A DNA stretch of 64,000 nucleotides. Source: Candidatus Phyllobacterium onerii. GTDB taxonomy: Bacteria > Pseudomonadota > Alphaproteobacteria > Rhizobiales > Rhizobiaceae. Positions 8,857 through 17,882 of this stretch are shown piece after piece (the first letter of the stretch is position 1; each line of letters begins with the position of its first letter). Made by a program: the position numbers and the translations under genes. Below the pieces are notes generated by a model. That model saw only the letters and a program-made list of their open reading frames with translations, did no database searches and was not told where the DNA came from. The DNA is taken from contig NZ_JAQMHX010000001.1 of the NCBI RefSeq assembly GCF_028331445.1, positions 124,001 through 188,000 on the forward strand, in the 5' to 3' direction.

Positions 8857-9092
8857 ATTTCCATGTCACGTGTGGGTCGCAACCAAGTCCCGTTTCCGTA
8901 TACCACCTCTCAACGAAGTGCTCTACTTGAGTTGCAGCCGATTTGCGAACGCGGCGGACTTCTGCCATATCATTGCTGAAATCGCAAGCAAGCAATCGCA
9001 ATCTCTCTGCCAAATTATCTTTATGCGGCAAAAGCGATGGCTCGTTGGGATTAAAATGGCATGAAACTCATTCGGAATATATGTGAAACGAC

Positions 9093-9287
9093 ATGACTTC
9101 GCCGTCGAAAAACCCGAATTCCGAACAGACTAACCGCGAAAAGCGACGGTCCGAACAATTGCGGGCAAATCTGGCACGCCGAAAGCAGCAATCACGCTCG
9201 CGTCGGGCAGGTGACGCCGATGAACGCGACGAAGGCATTGTCGCCGCAATCGAAAAGCCTTCCGATTCCTCCCAAGAGGAATCATGA
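9093..9287 (+). CDS. Small basic conserved hypothetical protein (64 aa)
   Basis: 64 residues with a charged, arginine-rich middle (NREKRRSEQLRANLARRKQQ) and an acidic tail ending in PSDSSQEES; no membrane segment, no cysteine, probably mostly helical or disordered. Short proteins of this composition are commonly found just before murA in Hyphomicrobiales (from memory), which supports expression. No function can be assigned. The next gene, murA, starts 120 bp downstream. Confidence 0.7.
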   Translation: MTSPSKNPNSEQTNREKRRSEQLRANLARRKQQSRSRRAGDADERDEGIVAAIEKPSDSSQEES

Positions 9288-9406
9288 ATGGCCCAAAAAA
9301 GGGTCATAAGCCTTTCTTGAACCATTTCGTGTGATGGTTTACAGCAACCGGCTCTGCAAAGAGTCTCAACGACAGGACGGGTACTTTCCCGCGAAAGTGA
9401 CACAAT

Positions 9407-10696
9407 ATGGATCGCATCAAGATTGTTGGCGGTAACAAGCTCAATGGCGTCATTCCAATTTCGGGTGCCAAGAACGCGGCCTTGCCGTTGATGATCGCGT
9501 CGCTTCTCACGGATGATACGCTGACGTTGGAGAACGTTCCTCATCTCGCCGACGTTGAACAACTAATCCGTATTCTCGGCAATCATGGTGTCGATTATTC
9601 CGTCAATGGACGCCGCGAACGCCAGGACGGCGCTTATTCGCGTACCATCCATTTCACCGCGCGCAATATCGTCGATACGATGGCGCCCTATGAGCTGGTT
9701 TCCAAGATGCGGGCCAGCTTCTGGGTTGTTGGCCCACTTCTTGCGCGGATGGGGGTTGCTACCGTCTCGCTGCCGGGCGGCTGTGCCATCGGCACGCGTC
9801 CTGTGGATCTGTTCATCGATGGCCTGCGCGCGCTTGGCGCCGACATCGAGATAGAGAATGGCTATGTCAAGGCCAGTGCGAAGGGTGGCCTTATCGGTAC
9901 CCGCTACTTTTTCCCGAAAATTTCGGTTGGTGCGACCCATGTATTGATGATGGCCGCGACTCTGGCCAAGGGCGAGACGGTCCTCGAAAATGCTGCGCAA
10001 GAACCGGAAGTTGTCAATCTGGCTGACTGTCTCAATGCCATGGGGGCGAAGGTCAGCGGCGCCGGGACGCCGACAATTACCATCGAAGGTGTCGTGAGTC
10101 TTTCTGGAGCTCGCGTACGCGTCATCCCAGACCGAATCGAGACCGGCACTTATGCCATGGCTGTCGCAATGACCGGCGGCGATGTCATACTCGAAGGTGC
10201 TGATGCCAGTTTGCTCAGCGCTGCCTTGACCACGCTCGGTCAGGCTGGGGCGGAAATCTCCGAAACCAACTCCGGCTTGCGTGTCGTCCGCAACGGCCAT
10301 GGCATCATGCCGGTCGACGTGACGACTCAGCCTTTCCCCGGGTTCCCGACGGATCTTCAAGCGCAGTTCATGGGCTTGATGACCAAGGCGAAAGGTACCT
10401 CCCACATCACCGAGACTATCTTTGAAAATCGCTTCATGCACGTGCAGGAGCTGGCGCGGCTTGGCGCCAAGATTTCACTATCTGGCCAAACGGCGAAGAT
10501 CGAAGGTGTCGAGCGGCTGAAGGGCGCGCCTGTGATGGCGACCGATTTGCGGGCTTCGGTCTCTCTGGTCATCGCTGGACTTGCCGCTGAGGGCGAGACA
10601 GTCGTCAATCGCGTCTACCATCTCGATCGCGGTTTTGAACGTCTAGAGGAAAAGCTGACGCGCTGCGGCGCGGTTGTCGAACGTATCAGTGACTGA
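9407..10696 (+). CDS. murA: UDP-N-acetylglucosamine 1-carboxyvinyltransferase
   Basis: Transfers enolpyruvate from PEP to UDP-GlcNAc, the first committed step of peptidoglycan synthesis, in the cytosol; target of fosfomycin. 429 residues, full length. Visible are the N-terminal [19 protein letters not shown] with the conserved K-N pair (22-23), the catalytic loop cysteine C126 in [15 protein letters not shown], and late R and D residues of the two-domain inside-out barrel ([20 protein letters not shown]). The Cys form is the fosfomycin-sensitive type. It opens the conserved block murA - DUF2948 - hisD - UPF0262. Confidence 0.97.
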   Translation: MDRIKIVGGNKLNGVIPISGAKNAALPLMIASLLTDDTLTLENVPHLADVEQLIRILGNHGVDYSVNGRRERQDGAYSRTIHFTARNIVDTMAPYELVSKMRASFWVVGPLLARMGVATVSLPGGCAIGTRPVDLFIDGLRALGADIEIENGYVKASAKGGLIGTRYFFPKISVGATHVLMMAATLAKGETVLENAAQEPEVVNLADCLNAMGAKVSGAGTPTITIEGVVSLSGARVRVIPDRIETGTYAMAVAMTGGDVILEGADASLLSAALTTLGQAGAEISETNSGLRVVRNGHGIMPVDVTTQPFPGFPTDLQAQFMGLMTKAKGTSHITETIFENRFMHVQELARLGAKISLSGQTAKIEGVERLKGAPVMATDLRASVSLVIAGLAAEGETVVNRVYHLDRGFERLEEKLTRCGAVVERISD

Positions 10697-10828
10697 TCCC
10701 ACTTTCGTAGCTTCAACACAGATTCTACGCAGCGTATAATTCCATTTCCCACCACTTTCCTCTAACAGGAAAGATGTCGTGGTGCCGGACCGGCATCGCG
10801 ATCGCGCTCAATTTTGCAAAGGAAAGAC

Positions 10829-11266
10829 ATGGACACGCTCAAACTCATCGCGCTTGATGAGGAAGATTTGCAGATCCTTTCAGCGCATCTGCAGGATTCT
10901 GTGTTGAAAGTTGATGACGTTGAATATCTGGCTGCTGAAAAGAAACTTGTTCTCGGCGTGAATCGATTCGTCTGGGAACAGGCTGTCGATGGCAAGCGCC
11001 GCCGTACGTTCGAACGTCGCCGCACAGCATTGCTTTTCGATCGGGTGCGCAACGTCAGGGCCACAGGCATTGATCGCCGGCACGGGGACGATATCTTGTC
11101 GCTTCTTGCAATCCATTTCATCGTTGCGGACGCACCTTCGGGTATTGTCGAGTTGACCTTCGCCGCCAACAAGGCGCTGAGGCTGGAAGTGGAAGCCATC
11201 GAGGCCCAGTTGACCGATCTCGGTCCTGCTTGGGAAACCGCGTTCAAACCGGAACACGAAATCTGA
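10829..11266 (+). CDS. DUF2948 family protein
   Basis: 145 residues from ATG 10829, with AAAGGAAAG just upstream; the frame also allows TTG 10814. The sequence LIALDEEDLQILSAHLQD, RRRTALLFDRVRNVRA and LSLLAIHF is typical of the DUF2948 family of alphaproteobacteria, always found between murA and hisD or close by. The function is unknown. It is only 12 bp upstream of the chosen hisD start, so the two are probably cotranscribed. Confidence 0.88.
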   Translation: MDTLKLIALDEEDLQILSAHLQDSVLKVDDVEYLAAEKKLVLGVNRFVWEQAVDGKRRRTFERRRTALLFDRVRNVRATGIDRRHGDDILSLLAIHFIVADAPSGIVELTFAANKALRLEVEAIEAQLTDLGPAWETAFKPEHEI

Positions 11267-11278
11267 GGAGTGATTAGC

Positions 11279-12571
11279 GTGGCATTTGTGCTGAGACAGT
11301 CCGAACCCGATTTTGAATCGCGGTTTTCTACGTTTCTCGCGACCAAGCGTGAGGTTTCCGAGGACGTGGATCGCGCTGTTGCCGATATAATTCATCGCGT
11401 CCGCACAGAGGGCGATGCCGCACTGATTGACTATTCGCAACGCTTTGACCGGATCGATCTTGTGCAACACGGCATCGCGATCACCTCAGCCGAGATCGAC
11501 GCAGCCGTAGCGTCCGCGCCGATACAAACGGTCGAAGCATTGAAATTGGCGCGCAATCGCATTCATTCGCATCATGCGCGACAGATGCCGCAGGATGATC
11601 GTTACACGGACGCGCTGGGTGTAGAACTCGGTTCGCGCTGGACGGCAGTCGAATCAGTCGGGCTCTATGTTCCGGGCGGCACGGCGAGCTATCCAAGTTC
11701 CGTGCTTATGAATGCTGTTCCGGCGCAGGTCGCCGGCGTCGAACGTATCGTCATGGTTGTGCCGTCGCCAGAGGGCAAGCTCAATCCGCTCGTGCTGGTT
11801 GCAGCGCGGCTTGCCGGCGTTTCCGAGATTTACCGCGTTGGCGGCGCGCAGGCCATTGCGGCGCTCGCCTATGGCACTGAAACGATTGCACCGGTCGCCA
11901 AAATCATAGGTCCCGGCAATGCCTATGTCGCCGCCGCAAAGCGCCGTGTGTTCGGCAAGGTAGGCATCGACATGATTGCGGGTCCGTCGGAAGTATTGAT
12001 TGTGGCGGACAGCGACAATGATCCGGACTGGATTGCGGCCGACCTTTTGGCGCAGGCCGAGCATGACAGCGCCGCGCAGTCTATTCTGATCACTGACGAC
12101 GAGGCCTTAGCCGAAGCAGTTATCGCGGCCGTGGAACGCCAGCTACTGACATTGCCACGAGCGGAGGCTGCAAGCGCTAGTTGGCGCGATTATGGCGCTG
12201 TCATTCTTGTATCCGACCTGCTGTCGGCGTTGCCGCTCGTCAACCGGATCGCTGCCGAGCATCTCGAGATCGCTACTGCCGATCCCGAAATATTGCTGGC
12301 AGGTGTTCGCAACGCCGGGGCGATCTTCCTTGGACGTTACACGCCAGAGGTGATCGGCGACTATGTGGGTGGCTCAAATCACGTTTTGCCAACCGCACGC
12401 TCCGCGCGATTTTCTTCCGGCCTTTCGGTGCTCGACTATGTGAAGCGAACCTCCATCCTGAAATTGGGTGTGGAGCAGCTGCGCGCCTTGGGTCCGGCAG
12501 CGATCGAACTTGCGCGTGCAGAGGGCCTTGATGCCCATGGCAATTCCGTTGCAATCCGGTTGAACCTGTAG
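11279..12571 (+). CDS. hisD: Histidinol dehydrogenase
   Basis: Oxidises L-histidinol to L-histidine in two NAD-dependent steps; zinc enzyme, cytosolic, usually a dimer. 430 residues from GTG 11279, where GAGGAG lies 8 bases upstream; GTG 11270 would overlap that site. Signatures are [71 protein letters not shown] and AEHLEI, which include the zinc and general-base Q/H/E residues, and [17 protein letters not shown]. It is isolated from other his genes, as is normal in this order. Confidence 0.97.
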   Translation: MAFVLRQSEPDFESRFSTFLATKREVSEDVDRAVADIIHRVRTEGDAALIDYSQRFDRIDLVQHGIAITSAEIDAAVASAPIQTVEALKLARNRIHSHHARQMPQDDRYTDALGVELGSRWTAVESVGLYVPGGTASYPSSVLMNAVPAQVAGVERIVMVVPSPEGKLNPLVLVAARLAGVSEIYRVGGAQAIAALAYGTETIAPVAKIIGPGNAYVAAAKRRVFGKVGIDMIAGPSEVLIVADSDNDPDWIAADLLAQAEHDSAAQSILITDDEALAEAVIAAVERQLLTLPRAEAASASWRDYGAVILVSDLLSALPLVNRIAAEHLEIATADPEILLAGVRNAGAIFLGRYTPEVIGDYVGGSNHVLPTARSARFSSGLSVLDYVKRTSILKLGVEQLRALGPAAIELARAEGLDAHGNSVAIRLNL

Positions 12572-12578
12572 GGAAATA

Positions 12579-13058
12579 ATGACAGCGACGGACATGGCGC
12601 GACTGATTGATGTGGAGCTGGACGAGACGATCGGCCGTTCTACGCCGGATGTCGAGCACGAGCGTGCTGTCGCCATTTTCGATCTAATCGAAGAGAACAG
12701 TTTTCGCCCGGTGGGCGATGAGGGGAGCGGTCCCTATCGGCTTAAGATATCGCTGGTGGAATCCCGGCTGATATTCGCCATCGCACGCGAAAATGGCGAT
12801 GAAGTCGTCACGCATATCCTGTCGCTGACACCGTTGCGCAAGGTCGTGAAGGATTACTTCATGATCTGCGAAAGCTATTACGAGGCCATCCGCGCTTCTA
12901 GCCCAAGCAAGATCGAAGCTATCGATATGGGTAGGCGCGGATTGCATAACGAGGGTTCGCAGGCATTGATGGACCGTTTGAATGGCAAGATCGAGGTGGA
13001 TTTCGACACCGCCCGCCGCCTTTTCACGTTGGTATGTGTGCTGCATTGGCGGGGCTAG
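12579..13058 (+). CDS. UPF0262 family protein
   Basis: 159 residues. Segments [28 protein letters not shown] and [41 protein letters not shown]-like helices and [18 protein letters not shown] match the UPF0262 family, an uncharacterised alphaproteobacterial group consistently placed between hisD and a low-molecular-weight phosphatase gene. It starts 7 bp after hisD and overlaps or nearly touches the next gene, so it is part of the same transcription unit. Role unknown. Confidence 0.9.
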   Translation: MTATDMARLIDVELDETIGRSTPDVEHERAVAIFDLIEENSFRPVGDEGSGPYRLKISLVESRLIFAIARENGDEVVTHILSLTPLRKVVKDYFMICESYYEAIRASSPSKIEAIDMGRRGLHNEGSQALMDRLNGKIEVDFDTARRLFTLVCVLHWRG

Positions 13059-13066
13059 ACGAACCA

Positions 13067-13543
13067 ATGACTATCGGAGCGGAAAAGCTGCCTGACGACC
13101 AGGAACCGGCAAAAGCGGTGATGCCTAGTGCGATCTTGTTCATCTGTGGCCTGAATTCAATCCGATCACCGATAGCCGAGACACTCGCACGCAGTCTGCT
13201 GCCATCAAGGATCTATATCGCCTCGGCAGGTGTCGAGAAAGGCGAGCCCGATCCTTTTGTGGACGCGGTTCTGGAAGAGGTGGGATTAAAACGAATCTCT
13301 GCGCAGCCGCGCACTTTCAAAGAGCTGGAAGATGATTATTTCGATTTGATCATTACCTTGTCGCCCAAAGCCCATCATATGGCACTTGAGTTGACCCGCA
13401 CCACGTCTGTACATGTGGAATATTGGCCGACACCCGACCCTACCTTGGTGCGGGGCCGTCGCAATCAGATAATGGATGCTTATCGTGATGTTCGGGAAAA
13501 TCTAAAACACCATATTCTTGAGCGTTTCGGCGGAACCGGCTGA
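13067..13543 (+). CDS. Low-molecular-weight phosphotyrosine phosphatase-like protein
   Basis: 158 residues from ATG 13067; an ATG at 13034 would overlap UPF0262 by 25 bp, and the conserved fold begins only near 13121. The P-loop C-G-L-N-S-I-R-S follows the C-x5-R-[ST] rule of LMW-PTPs and arsenate reductases, and PTPDPT supplies the general-acid aspartate region. It may dephosphorylate phosphotyrosine or reduce arsenate; the arsenate-reductase cysteines are not evident. Adjacent to UPF0262 upstream and infA downstream in the conserved block. Confidence 0.85.
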   Translation: MTIGAEKLPDDQEPAKAVMPSAILFICGLNSIRSPIAETLARSLLPSRIYIASAGVEKGEPDPFVDAVLEEVGLKRISAQPRTFKELEDDYFDLIITLSPKAHHMALELTRTTSVHVEYWPTPDPTLVRGRRNQIMDAYRDVRENLKHHILERFGGTG

Positions 13544-13579
13544 ACGTCTGTACAGGCCTCATAATTGTATCGAACTCCC

Positions 13580-13608
13580 TTGTTCACAAATGGTGCGCAA
13601 TACTATAG
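13580..13608 (+). promoter_or_regulatory. Candidate infA promoter
   Basis: TTGTTC (13580-13585, preceded by C) and CTATAG (13603-13608) are separated by 17 bp, close to the alphaproteobacterial housekeeping pattern CTTGAC-N17-CTATAT. This would start transcription about 55 bases before infA. Judged by eye only. Confidence 0.4.
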
Positions 13609-13670
13609 GTTCCGCGCAAAATTGCGGTCGAGCATGACCTCAAATTCCCGTATCGGAGATAGCACTACGC

Positions 13671-13889
13671 ATGGCGAAAGAAGAAGTATTGGAGTTTCCC
13701 GGTCTCGTGACGGAGCTGTTGCCCAACGCGATGTTTCGGGTAAAGCTCGAAAATGATCATGAAATCATCGCACACACGGCCGGCCGCATGCGCAAGAACC
13801 GTATCCGCGTTCTCGCCGGCGACAAGGTTCTCGTTGAAATGACCCCTTACGATCTGACCAAGGGCCGCATCACCTATCGCTTCAAATAG
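13671..13889 (+). CDS. infA: Translation initiation factor IF-1
   Basis: 72 residues, the exact family length. A single OB-fold S1 domain begins [20 protein letters not shown] and continues [41 protein letters not shown], ending [11 protein letters not shown]-1 occupies the ribosomal A site and helps IF-2 and IF-3 during initiation. A candidate promoter lies upstream, and maf follows after 32 bp. Confidence 0.97.
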   Translation: MAKEEVLEFPGLVTELLPNAMFRVKLENDHEIIAHTAGRMRKNRIRVLAGDKVLVEMTPYDLTKGRITYRFK

Positions 13890-13921
13890 CCAGCTCCGCG
13901 TTCCGCAGGATATCGACGTCA

Positions 13922-14548
13922 ATGAGCGACCAGCACAAATTCGTTCTTGCATCGGGCTCGCCGCGCCGTCTGGCGCTGCTGGGCCAGATCGGTATCGAGC
14001 CGGATCGTCTGCTACCTGCGGATGTCGACGAATCCCCGCTGCGGGCCGAACATCCTCGTTCGCTCGCGCGTCGTCTGTGCCGCCTGAAGGCAGAGAAAAT
14101 CGCGGACGAATTGAGGAACGATGCGGATTTCAGCGACACCTATATCATGGCCGCCGATACGGTTGTCGCGGTTGGCCGGCGCATTCTGCCAAAAGCGGAA
14201 ATCCTCGACGATGCGACTGCGTGTCTCCGATTGCTCTCAGGCCGTTCGCATCGCGTCTATACTGGGCTGTGTCTCATCACGCCCAAAGGCAAGCAGCGTC
14301 AGGATCTGGTCGAAACCCGCGTGCGCTTTAAACGTCTTTCGCGCGAGGAACTGGAGAGCTATCTTGCTTCCGGTGAATGGCGCGGCAAGGCCGGCGGATA
14401 TGCGATCCAGGGACTTGCAGGCGGCTTTGTCGTCAAGCTGGTTGGCTCCTATAGTAATGTCGTTGGGCTGCCGCTCTACGAGACTGCCAGCCTTCTGCAT
14501 GGGGAAGGCTATCCGGTCTACGCCAACTGGCAATCTTCAGGACATTAG
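13922..14548 (+). CDS. maf: Maf family nucleoside triphosphate pyrophosphatase
   Basis: 208 residues. Maf proteins hydrolyse dTTP, UTP or modified pyrimidine triphosphates to the monophosphate and are thought to clean the nucleotide pool and arrest septation. Signatures are [16 protein letters not shown] (7-22), the D-x-D/E region [17 protein letters not shown] with the catalytic aspartate, [10 protein letters not shown], and [16 protein letters not shown]. It sits between infA and yacG, the normal order in this group. Confidence 0.94.
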   Translation: MSDQHKFVLASGSPRRLALLGQIGIEPDRLLPADVDESPLRAEHPRSLARRLCRLKAEKIADELRNDADFSDTYIMAADTVVAVGRRILPKAEILDDATACLRLLSGRSHRVYTGLCLITPKGKQRQDLVETRVRFKRLSREELESYLASGEWRGKAGGYAIQGLAGGFVVKLVGSYSNVVGLPLYETASLLHGEGYPVYANWQSSGH

Positions 14549-14562
14549 ACGGAACTGATCCA

Positions 14563-14769
14563 TTGACTGAGACCAAGAAAAGCACGGCAAACGTGACGCC
14601 CTTGCGGCCAACGCGACCTTGCCCGGAATGCAAGCGCCCTTCGCAACGGGAACATTACCCCTTCTGTTCGGCACGCTGCCGCAACATCGATCTCAGTCGC
14701 TGGCTGACCGGAGCCTATGTGTTACCGGCCGTCGAAAGTGCGGACGACAGCGACGACGAGCAGGAATAG
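14563..14769 (+). CDS. yacG: DNA gyrase inhibitor YacG (zinc ribbon)
   Basis: 68 residues starting at TTG 14563. Four cysteines form the family's C-x2-C ... C-x3-C zinc site (CPECKR and FCSARCRNIDLSRWL), and the C-terminal tail is acidic (ADDSDDEQE). YacG binds GyrB and inhibits gyrase in E. coli. Only 14 bp after maf, so translationally or transcriptionally linked. Confidence 0.92.
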   Translation: MTETKKSTANVTPLRPTRPCPECKRPSQREHYPFCSARCRNIDLSRWLTGAYVLPAVESADDSDDEQE

Positions 14770-14837
14770 CTGAGCCGCTTCACGTTCTTTTCATTTGATG
14801 CCGCTAATTTCTGCCCTGGTCAGGACAGGAACGCTCC

Positions 14838-15977
14838 ATGAAGATTGCGATCATCGGCACCGGCTTCGTTGCCGATTATTATATGACGACGCTTGTCAAC
14901 CATCCGCAACTTGTGCTGGGTGGCGTCTACGACCGTGATCCAGCCCGCCTGAAACAGTTTGCCGATTACTATAAGGTTGCGACCTATCCAGACTTCGAAG
15001 CAATCCTCGCTGACAACGAAGTTAGTATCATTGTGAATCTGACGACACCTGAAAACCATTATTTGCTCTCGAAACGGGCGTTGGAAGCAGGCAAACATGT
15101 CTATTGCGAAAAGCCGCTTGCCATGCGCTACGAAGAAGCGGCAGAACTAGTAGCGCTTGCCGAACGCCTTGATCTTATCCTGGCATCAGCGCCAGCCAAC
15201 GCGATGAGTGACGCGTACAGGCTCGTCGCCAAGTCGCTTGACCATATCGGTAAACCACGGCTGGTCTATGCCCAGATAGAGGACGGTCCGGTTTTTCGCG
15301 CCAATTGGCAGAGATGGCGTTCCGTTTCGGGTGCGCGGTGGCCCGGTCTGCATGAGTTCGAAATAGGCAGTACGCTCGAACACGCCGGTTATGCGCTATC
15401 TTGGCTGGTTTCTCTGTTTGGTCCTGTCGAAAGCCTTGCCGCATTCTCGACGCTCACATTTCCGGACAAGGGACCTGGAACCGGGGCAATCAAGATGGCG
15501 CCCGATTTTTCCGTTGGTTGCCTGCAGTTTCATTCCGGTGTCATCGCTCGTCTCACCTGCGGTCTTGCTGCGCCGCGCGACCGATCGTTGATGATTCTCG
15601 GTGATAGGGGAACACTGACGGCGGAGGATCTTTGGGATCACCGATCAGCAATCTATCTTGAAACTGCCGTCGAAGGCCGGACGGTACGCACCAAGATTGT
15701 CGATCTTATGGAAGTGCATCTCAAGCGCTTCCTGCACTGGAAGCCATTGCCGGGACGCAAACTCGCTTATGACAATTCCGCAAGACGTGCGAAGCTCCCG
15801 GCTTATCCGTCGCAGATCGATTTTGCCGGGGGCATTGCCGCGCAGGCTGACGCCATCGAACAAGGCACGCCGCTGTTTTCGTCGGGCAAGGCCGGGCTTC
15901 ACATCACCGAGTTGGCGCTCGCGTTGAACAACGCCGGTTCGCTGCCCCAGCCTTACAAGATGCGAAGCACTTTCTAG
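14838..15977 (+). CDS. Gfo/Idh/MocA family oxidoreductase
   Basis: 379 residues. The N-terminal Rossmann domain starts AIIGTGFVADYYM (G-x-G-x-x-A) and the E-K-P-L motif (HVYCEKPLAMRYEEA) carries the catalytic lysine; the C-terminal alpha/beta domain holds LHEFEIGSTLEHAGYALSWL, with the histidine region. Such enzymes oxidise or reduce sugars, inositols or nucleotide sugars with NAD(P). The substrate cannot be told. It converges on another member of the same family, and the two stop codons share the palindrome CTAG at 15974-15977. The two proteins are different in sequence, so not a recent duplication. Confidence 0.9.
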   Translation: MKIAIIGTGFVADYYMTTLVNHPQLVLGGVYDRDPARLKQFADYYKVATYPDFEAILADNEVSIIVNLTTPENHYLLSKRALEAGKHVYCEKPLAMRYEEAAELVALAERLDLILASAPANAMSDAYRLVAKSLDHIGKPRLVYAQIEDGPVFRANWQRWRSVSGARWPGLHEFEIGSTLEHAGYALSWLVSLFGPVESLAAFSTLTFPDKGPGTGAIKMAPDFSVGCLQFHSGVIARLTCGLAAPRDRSLMILGDRGTLTAEDLWDHRSAIYLETAVEGRTVRTKIVDLMEVHLKRFLHWKPLPGRKLAYDNSARRAKLPAYPSQIDFAGGIAAQADAIEQGTPLFSSGKAGLHITELALALNNAGSLPQPYKMRSTF

Positions 15978-17059
15978 AGCTTGATGATGCGCGTTGTCGC
16001 TGGTTGCGCCAAGACGATGTTAATGGCACGCAAGGCGTTGACGCTGTCTGAAAGCGGCATGACTGTCGAGGTTTTTTCGTTTTTACGCATCGCGTTCATC
16101 ATAGCCATCGCTTCGAATTGTAAGCCATTGCCCTCGAAGGGATGGTCTTCCACCCTTCGTCCGGGCAGTGGAAGTCGATCGAGTACTTTGCCGACAAGCC
16201 CGGATGGCCTTTGCAGCGGGCCAAAGGGCGCGCGCTGCGCGAAGCCGTGATAGACCGTCAGTCGCTGCGCCTTCAGGAAGGGCGCATCCAACCGGAGGAC
16301 ACCTTTTGTGCCTTCGATGACGAAATGGTTAGCGCCATCACGGTCGAAACCGCTCGCGAGTTGCGCTTCCGCTTCGTCGTAGTGCAGCGTTATTTCCGAA
16401 CTCATGTCAACGCCATTCGGCGCAGGGTACCAGAGGCCTGAAACCTTCTGTGGCTGGCCTAGAAAGTACATAGCGAGCGATACGCAATAGATACCGAGGT
16501 CGAGACTGGCGCCGCCGCCAAGCGATCGGCTGAAATAGCGACTTTCTGGGTCATACTGGTGTGCATAGGCCAGTTCCGCCGTTATCTTGCGAATAGCGCC
16601 GATCTCGCCCGCATCGATATTCGCTTTAGCTGCAACTATGGCCGGCAGGAACCGCGTCCACATCGCTTCCATGGCAAAGACATTCACCCGCGCTGCTTCC
16701 CGCTGGATGACAGAGGCTTCCGTATGCGAGGGGGCGAGAGGCTTTTCCGCAAGAATTGCCTTGCCGGCTCGTATGGCCTTCAGCGCCTGCGGCAGGTGCA
16801 GGGAATTCGGCGTCGCAATGTAGACTGCATCGATGGACGGGTCGCTCAAAAACGAATCGAGATCCGAATAAGCGTGGCGGCTTCCAAAAGCACTACGGAA
16901 CTCCTGTGCGTTGGACGCACTCCGAGAGTGATTAGCAACAAGCGCGGCATCAGGCACGAGCATCAGGTCCGACGCAAATCGCCGGGCAATTTCGCCGCTG
17001 CCAATAATCCCCCAACCAAAGACCTGGTCTTTGGTTGTCTTCTCCCCCGTTTCATCCAT
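15974..17059 (-). CDS. Gfo/Idh/MocA family oxidoreductase
   Basis: 361 residues from ATG 17059; the open frame runs to 17206 but the added 49 residues are not family-like and would run toward tRNA-Phe. The Rossmann motif GWGIIGSGEIARRFASDL and the catalytic A-E-K-P-L (GKAILAEKPLAPSH) are clear, with FAMEAMWTRFLPAI and LGGGASLDLGIYCVSLAM typical of the dihydrodiol-dehydrogenase/glucose-fructose-oxidoreductase-like branch. NAD(P)-dependent sugar or diol oxidation is likely. It is monocistronic and ends in the shared CTAG. Confidence 0.9.
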   Translation of the reverse strand: MDETGEKTTKDQVFGWGIIGSGEIARRFASDLMLVPDAALVANHSRSASNAQEFRSAFGSRHAYSDLDSFLSDPSIDAVYIATPNSLHLPQALKAIRAGKAILAEKPLAPSHTEASVIQREAARVNVFAMEAMWTRFLPAIVAAKANIDAGEIGAIRKITAELAYAHQYDPESRYFSRSLGGGASLDLGIYCVSLAMYFLGQPQKVSGLWYPAPNGVDMSSEITLHYDEAEAQLASGFDRDGANHFVIEGTKGVLRLDAPFLKAQRLTVYHGFAQRAPFGPLQRPSGLVGKVLDRLPLPGRRVEDHPFEGNGLQFEAMAMMNAMRKNEKTSTVMPLSDSVNALRAINIVLAQPATTRIIKL

Positions 17060-17153
17060 GCAATACGAATCCCGTCTACAAGCCTCAACAAACGCACCAA
17101 TGCATGCCCTTTGCAAGAGGCAGAAAAACGGCAAAAATTTCGCGAGTTGATGC

Positions 17154-17181
17154 TGGACAGCACGATTTTTAGTGTTATAAC
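17154..17181 (+). promoter_or_regulatory. Candidate promoter of tRNA-Phe
   Basis: TGGACA (17154-17159) and TATAAC (17176-17181) are spaced by 16 bp and followed by the GC-rich stretch CCCACGCGC, as in stringently controlled stable-RNA promoters. Transcription would begin about 60 bases before the tRNA. Confidence 0.35.
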
Positions 17182-17248
17182 CCACGCGCTTCTGACGGAA
17201 AACCAACCCGTCGACAAGGCTTGCCGGATAACGGAAACGCCACGAAGT

Positions 17249-17324
17249 GCCCAGATAGCTCAGTTGGTAGAGCAGCGGATTGAAAATCCGCGTGTCCGTG
17301 GTTCGAATCCGCGTCTGGGCACCA
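17249..17324 (+). tRNA. tRNA-Phe (GAA)
   Basis: The acceptor stem GCCCAGA pairs with TCTGGGC, the D arm is TAGCTCAGTTGGTAGAGCA, the anticodon loop TTGAAAA carries GAA at 17282-17284, the T arm holds GGTTCGAATCC, and CCA is encoded. 76 bases. No integrase or 3' duplication was seen next to it. Confidence 0.97.
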
Positions 17325-17882
17325 CTTTTCTCTCAATAAAAAGACAGTATTGCTAGCGCTTGTGACCGGCTACGGCAAAATTGCGCTTTCATGTGCCCTG
17401 CTCTCCACAGTCTACCCCCCGCGGGCTCGCATCTTGTGCGGCATTTGATGTGCAGAGTTGTAGACAGACGTCATAAGCCGTCCGGCACTATCCACGATAT
17501 CAAGTATTTTTCTTTATACCTTAGTTTTATGCGTAAAGTAAAAAAACAGATGTAAGCAATTACACTTTTAGAGCCTGTCTCAGAAAATGACATTGCTGTG
17601 ACAGTTGGGCTGAATTAAATAGTTATTGTAGAGTACCGAAATCTCGAAGGCTAATGCGATTAAACAACTTTTAAAGAATCACAAAGATTCACGCAAATAA
17701 TGATTCGTTTTCAACATCTTATGAGCAATGACTCACGCTTGGCTCACGTTTTCGTGATAAAACAGCAACACTGTAACCTTAAGTTGCACAAGATTGGCGG
17801 TTTGGGTCATAAGCTCTTTGACCCTGTTGCCAAAGTTAAGTTAGATCGCCGGGTCAACAAGACACATATGGAGAGATCAACA
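17325..17882. other. Long non-coding leader region before the porin gene
   Basis: 558 bp without a convincing gene; an open frame continues upstream from the porin to 17700 but lacks signal-peptide logic. The stretch is AT-richer than its surroundings. It contains two small dyads, GAATC-ACAAA-GATTC at about 17677-17691 and GGGTCA/TGACCC (17804-17809, 17819-17824), the second only about 60 bp before the start codon and so likely to be in the mRNA leader. GGAGA lies 8 bases before ATG 17883. Confidence 0.6.

Noticed and set aside
17249-17324. tRNA-Phe as the attachment site of a genomic island carrying the polysaccharide locus
   Set aside because: No integrase nearby and no duplicated tRNA 3' end seen up to 64 kb.
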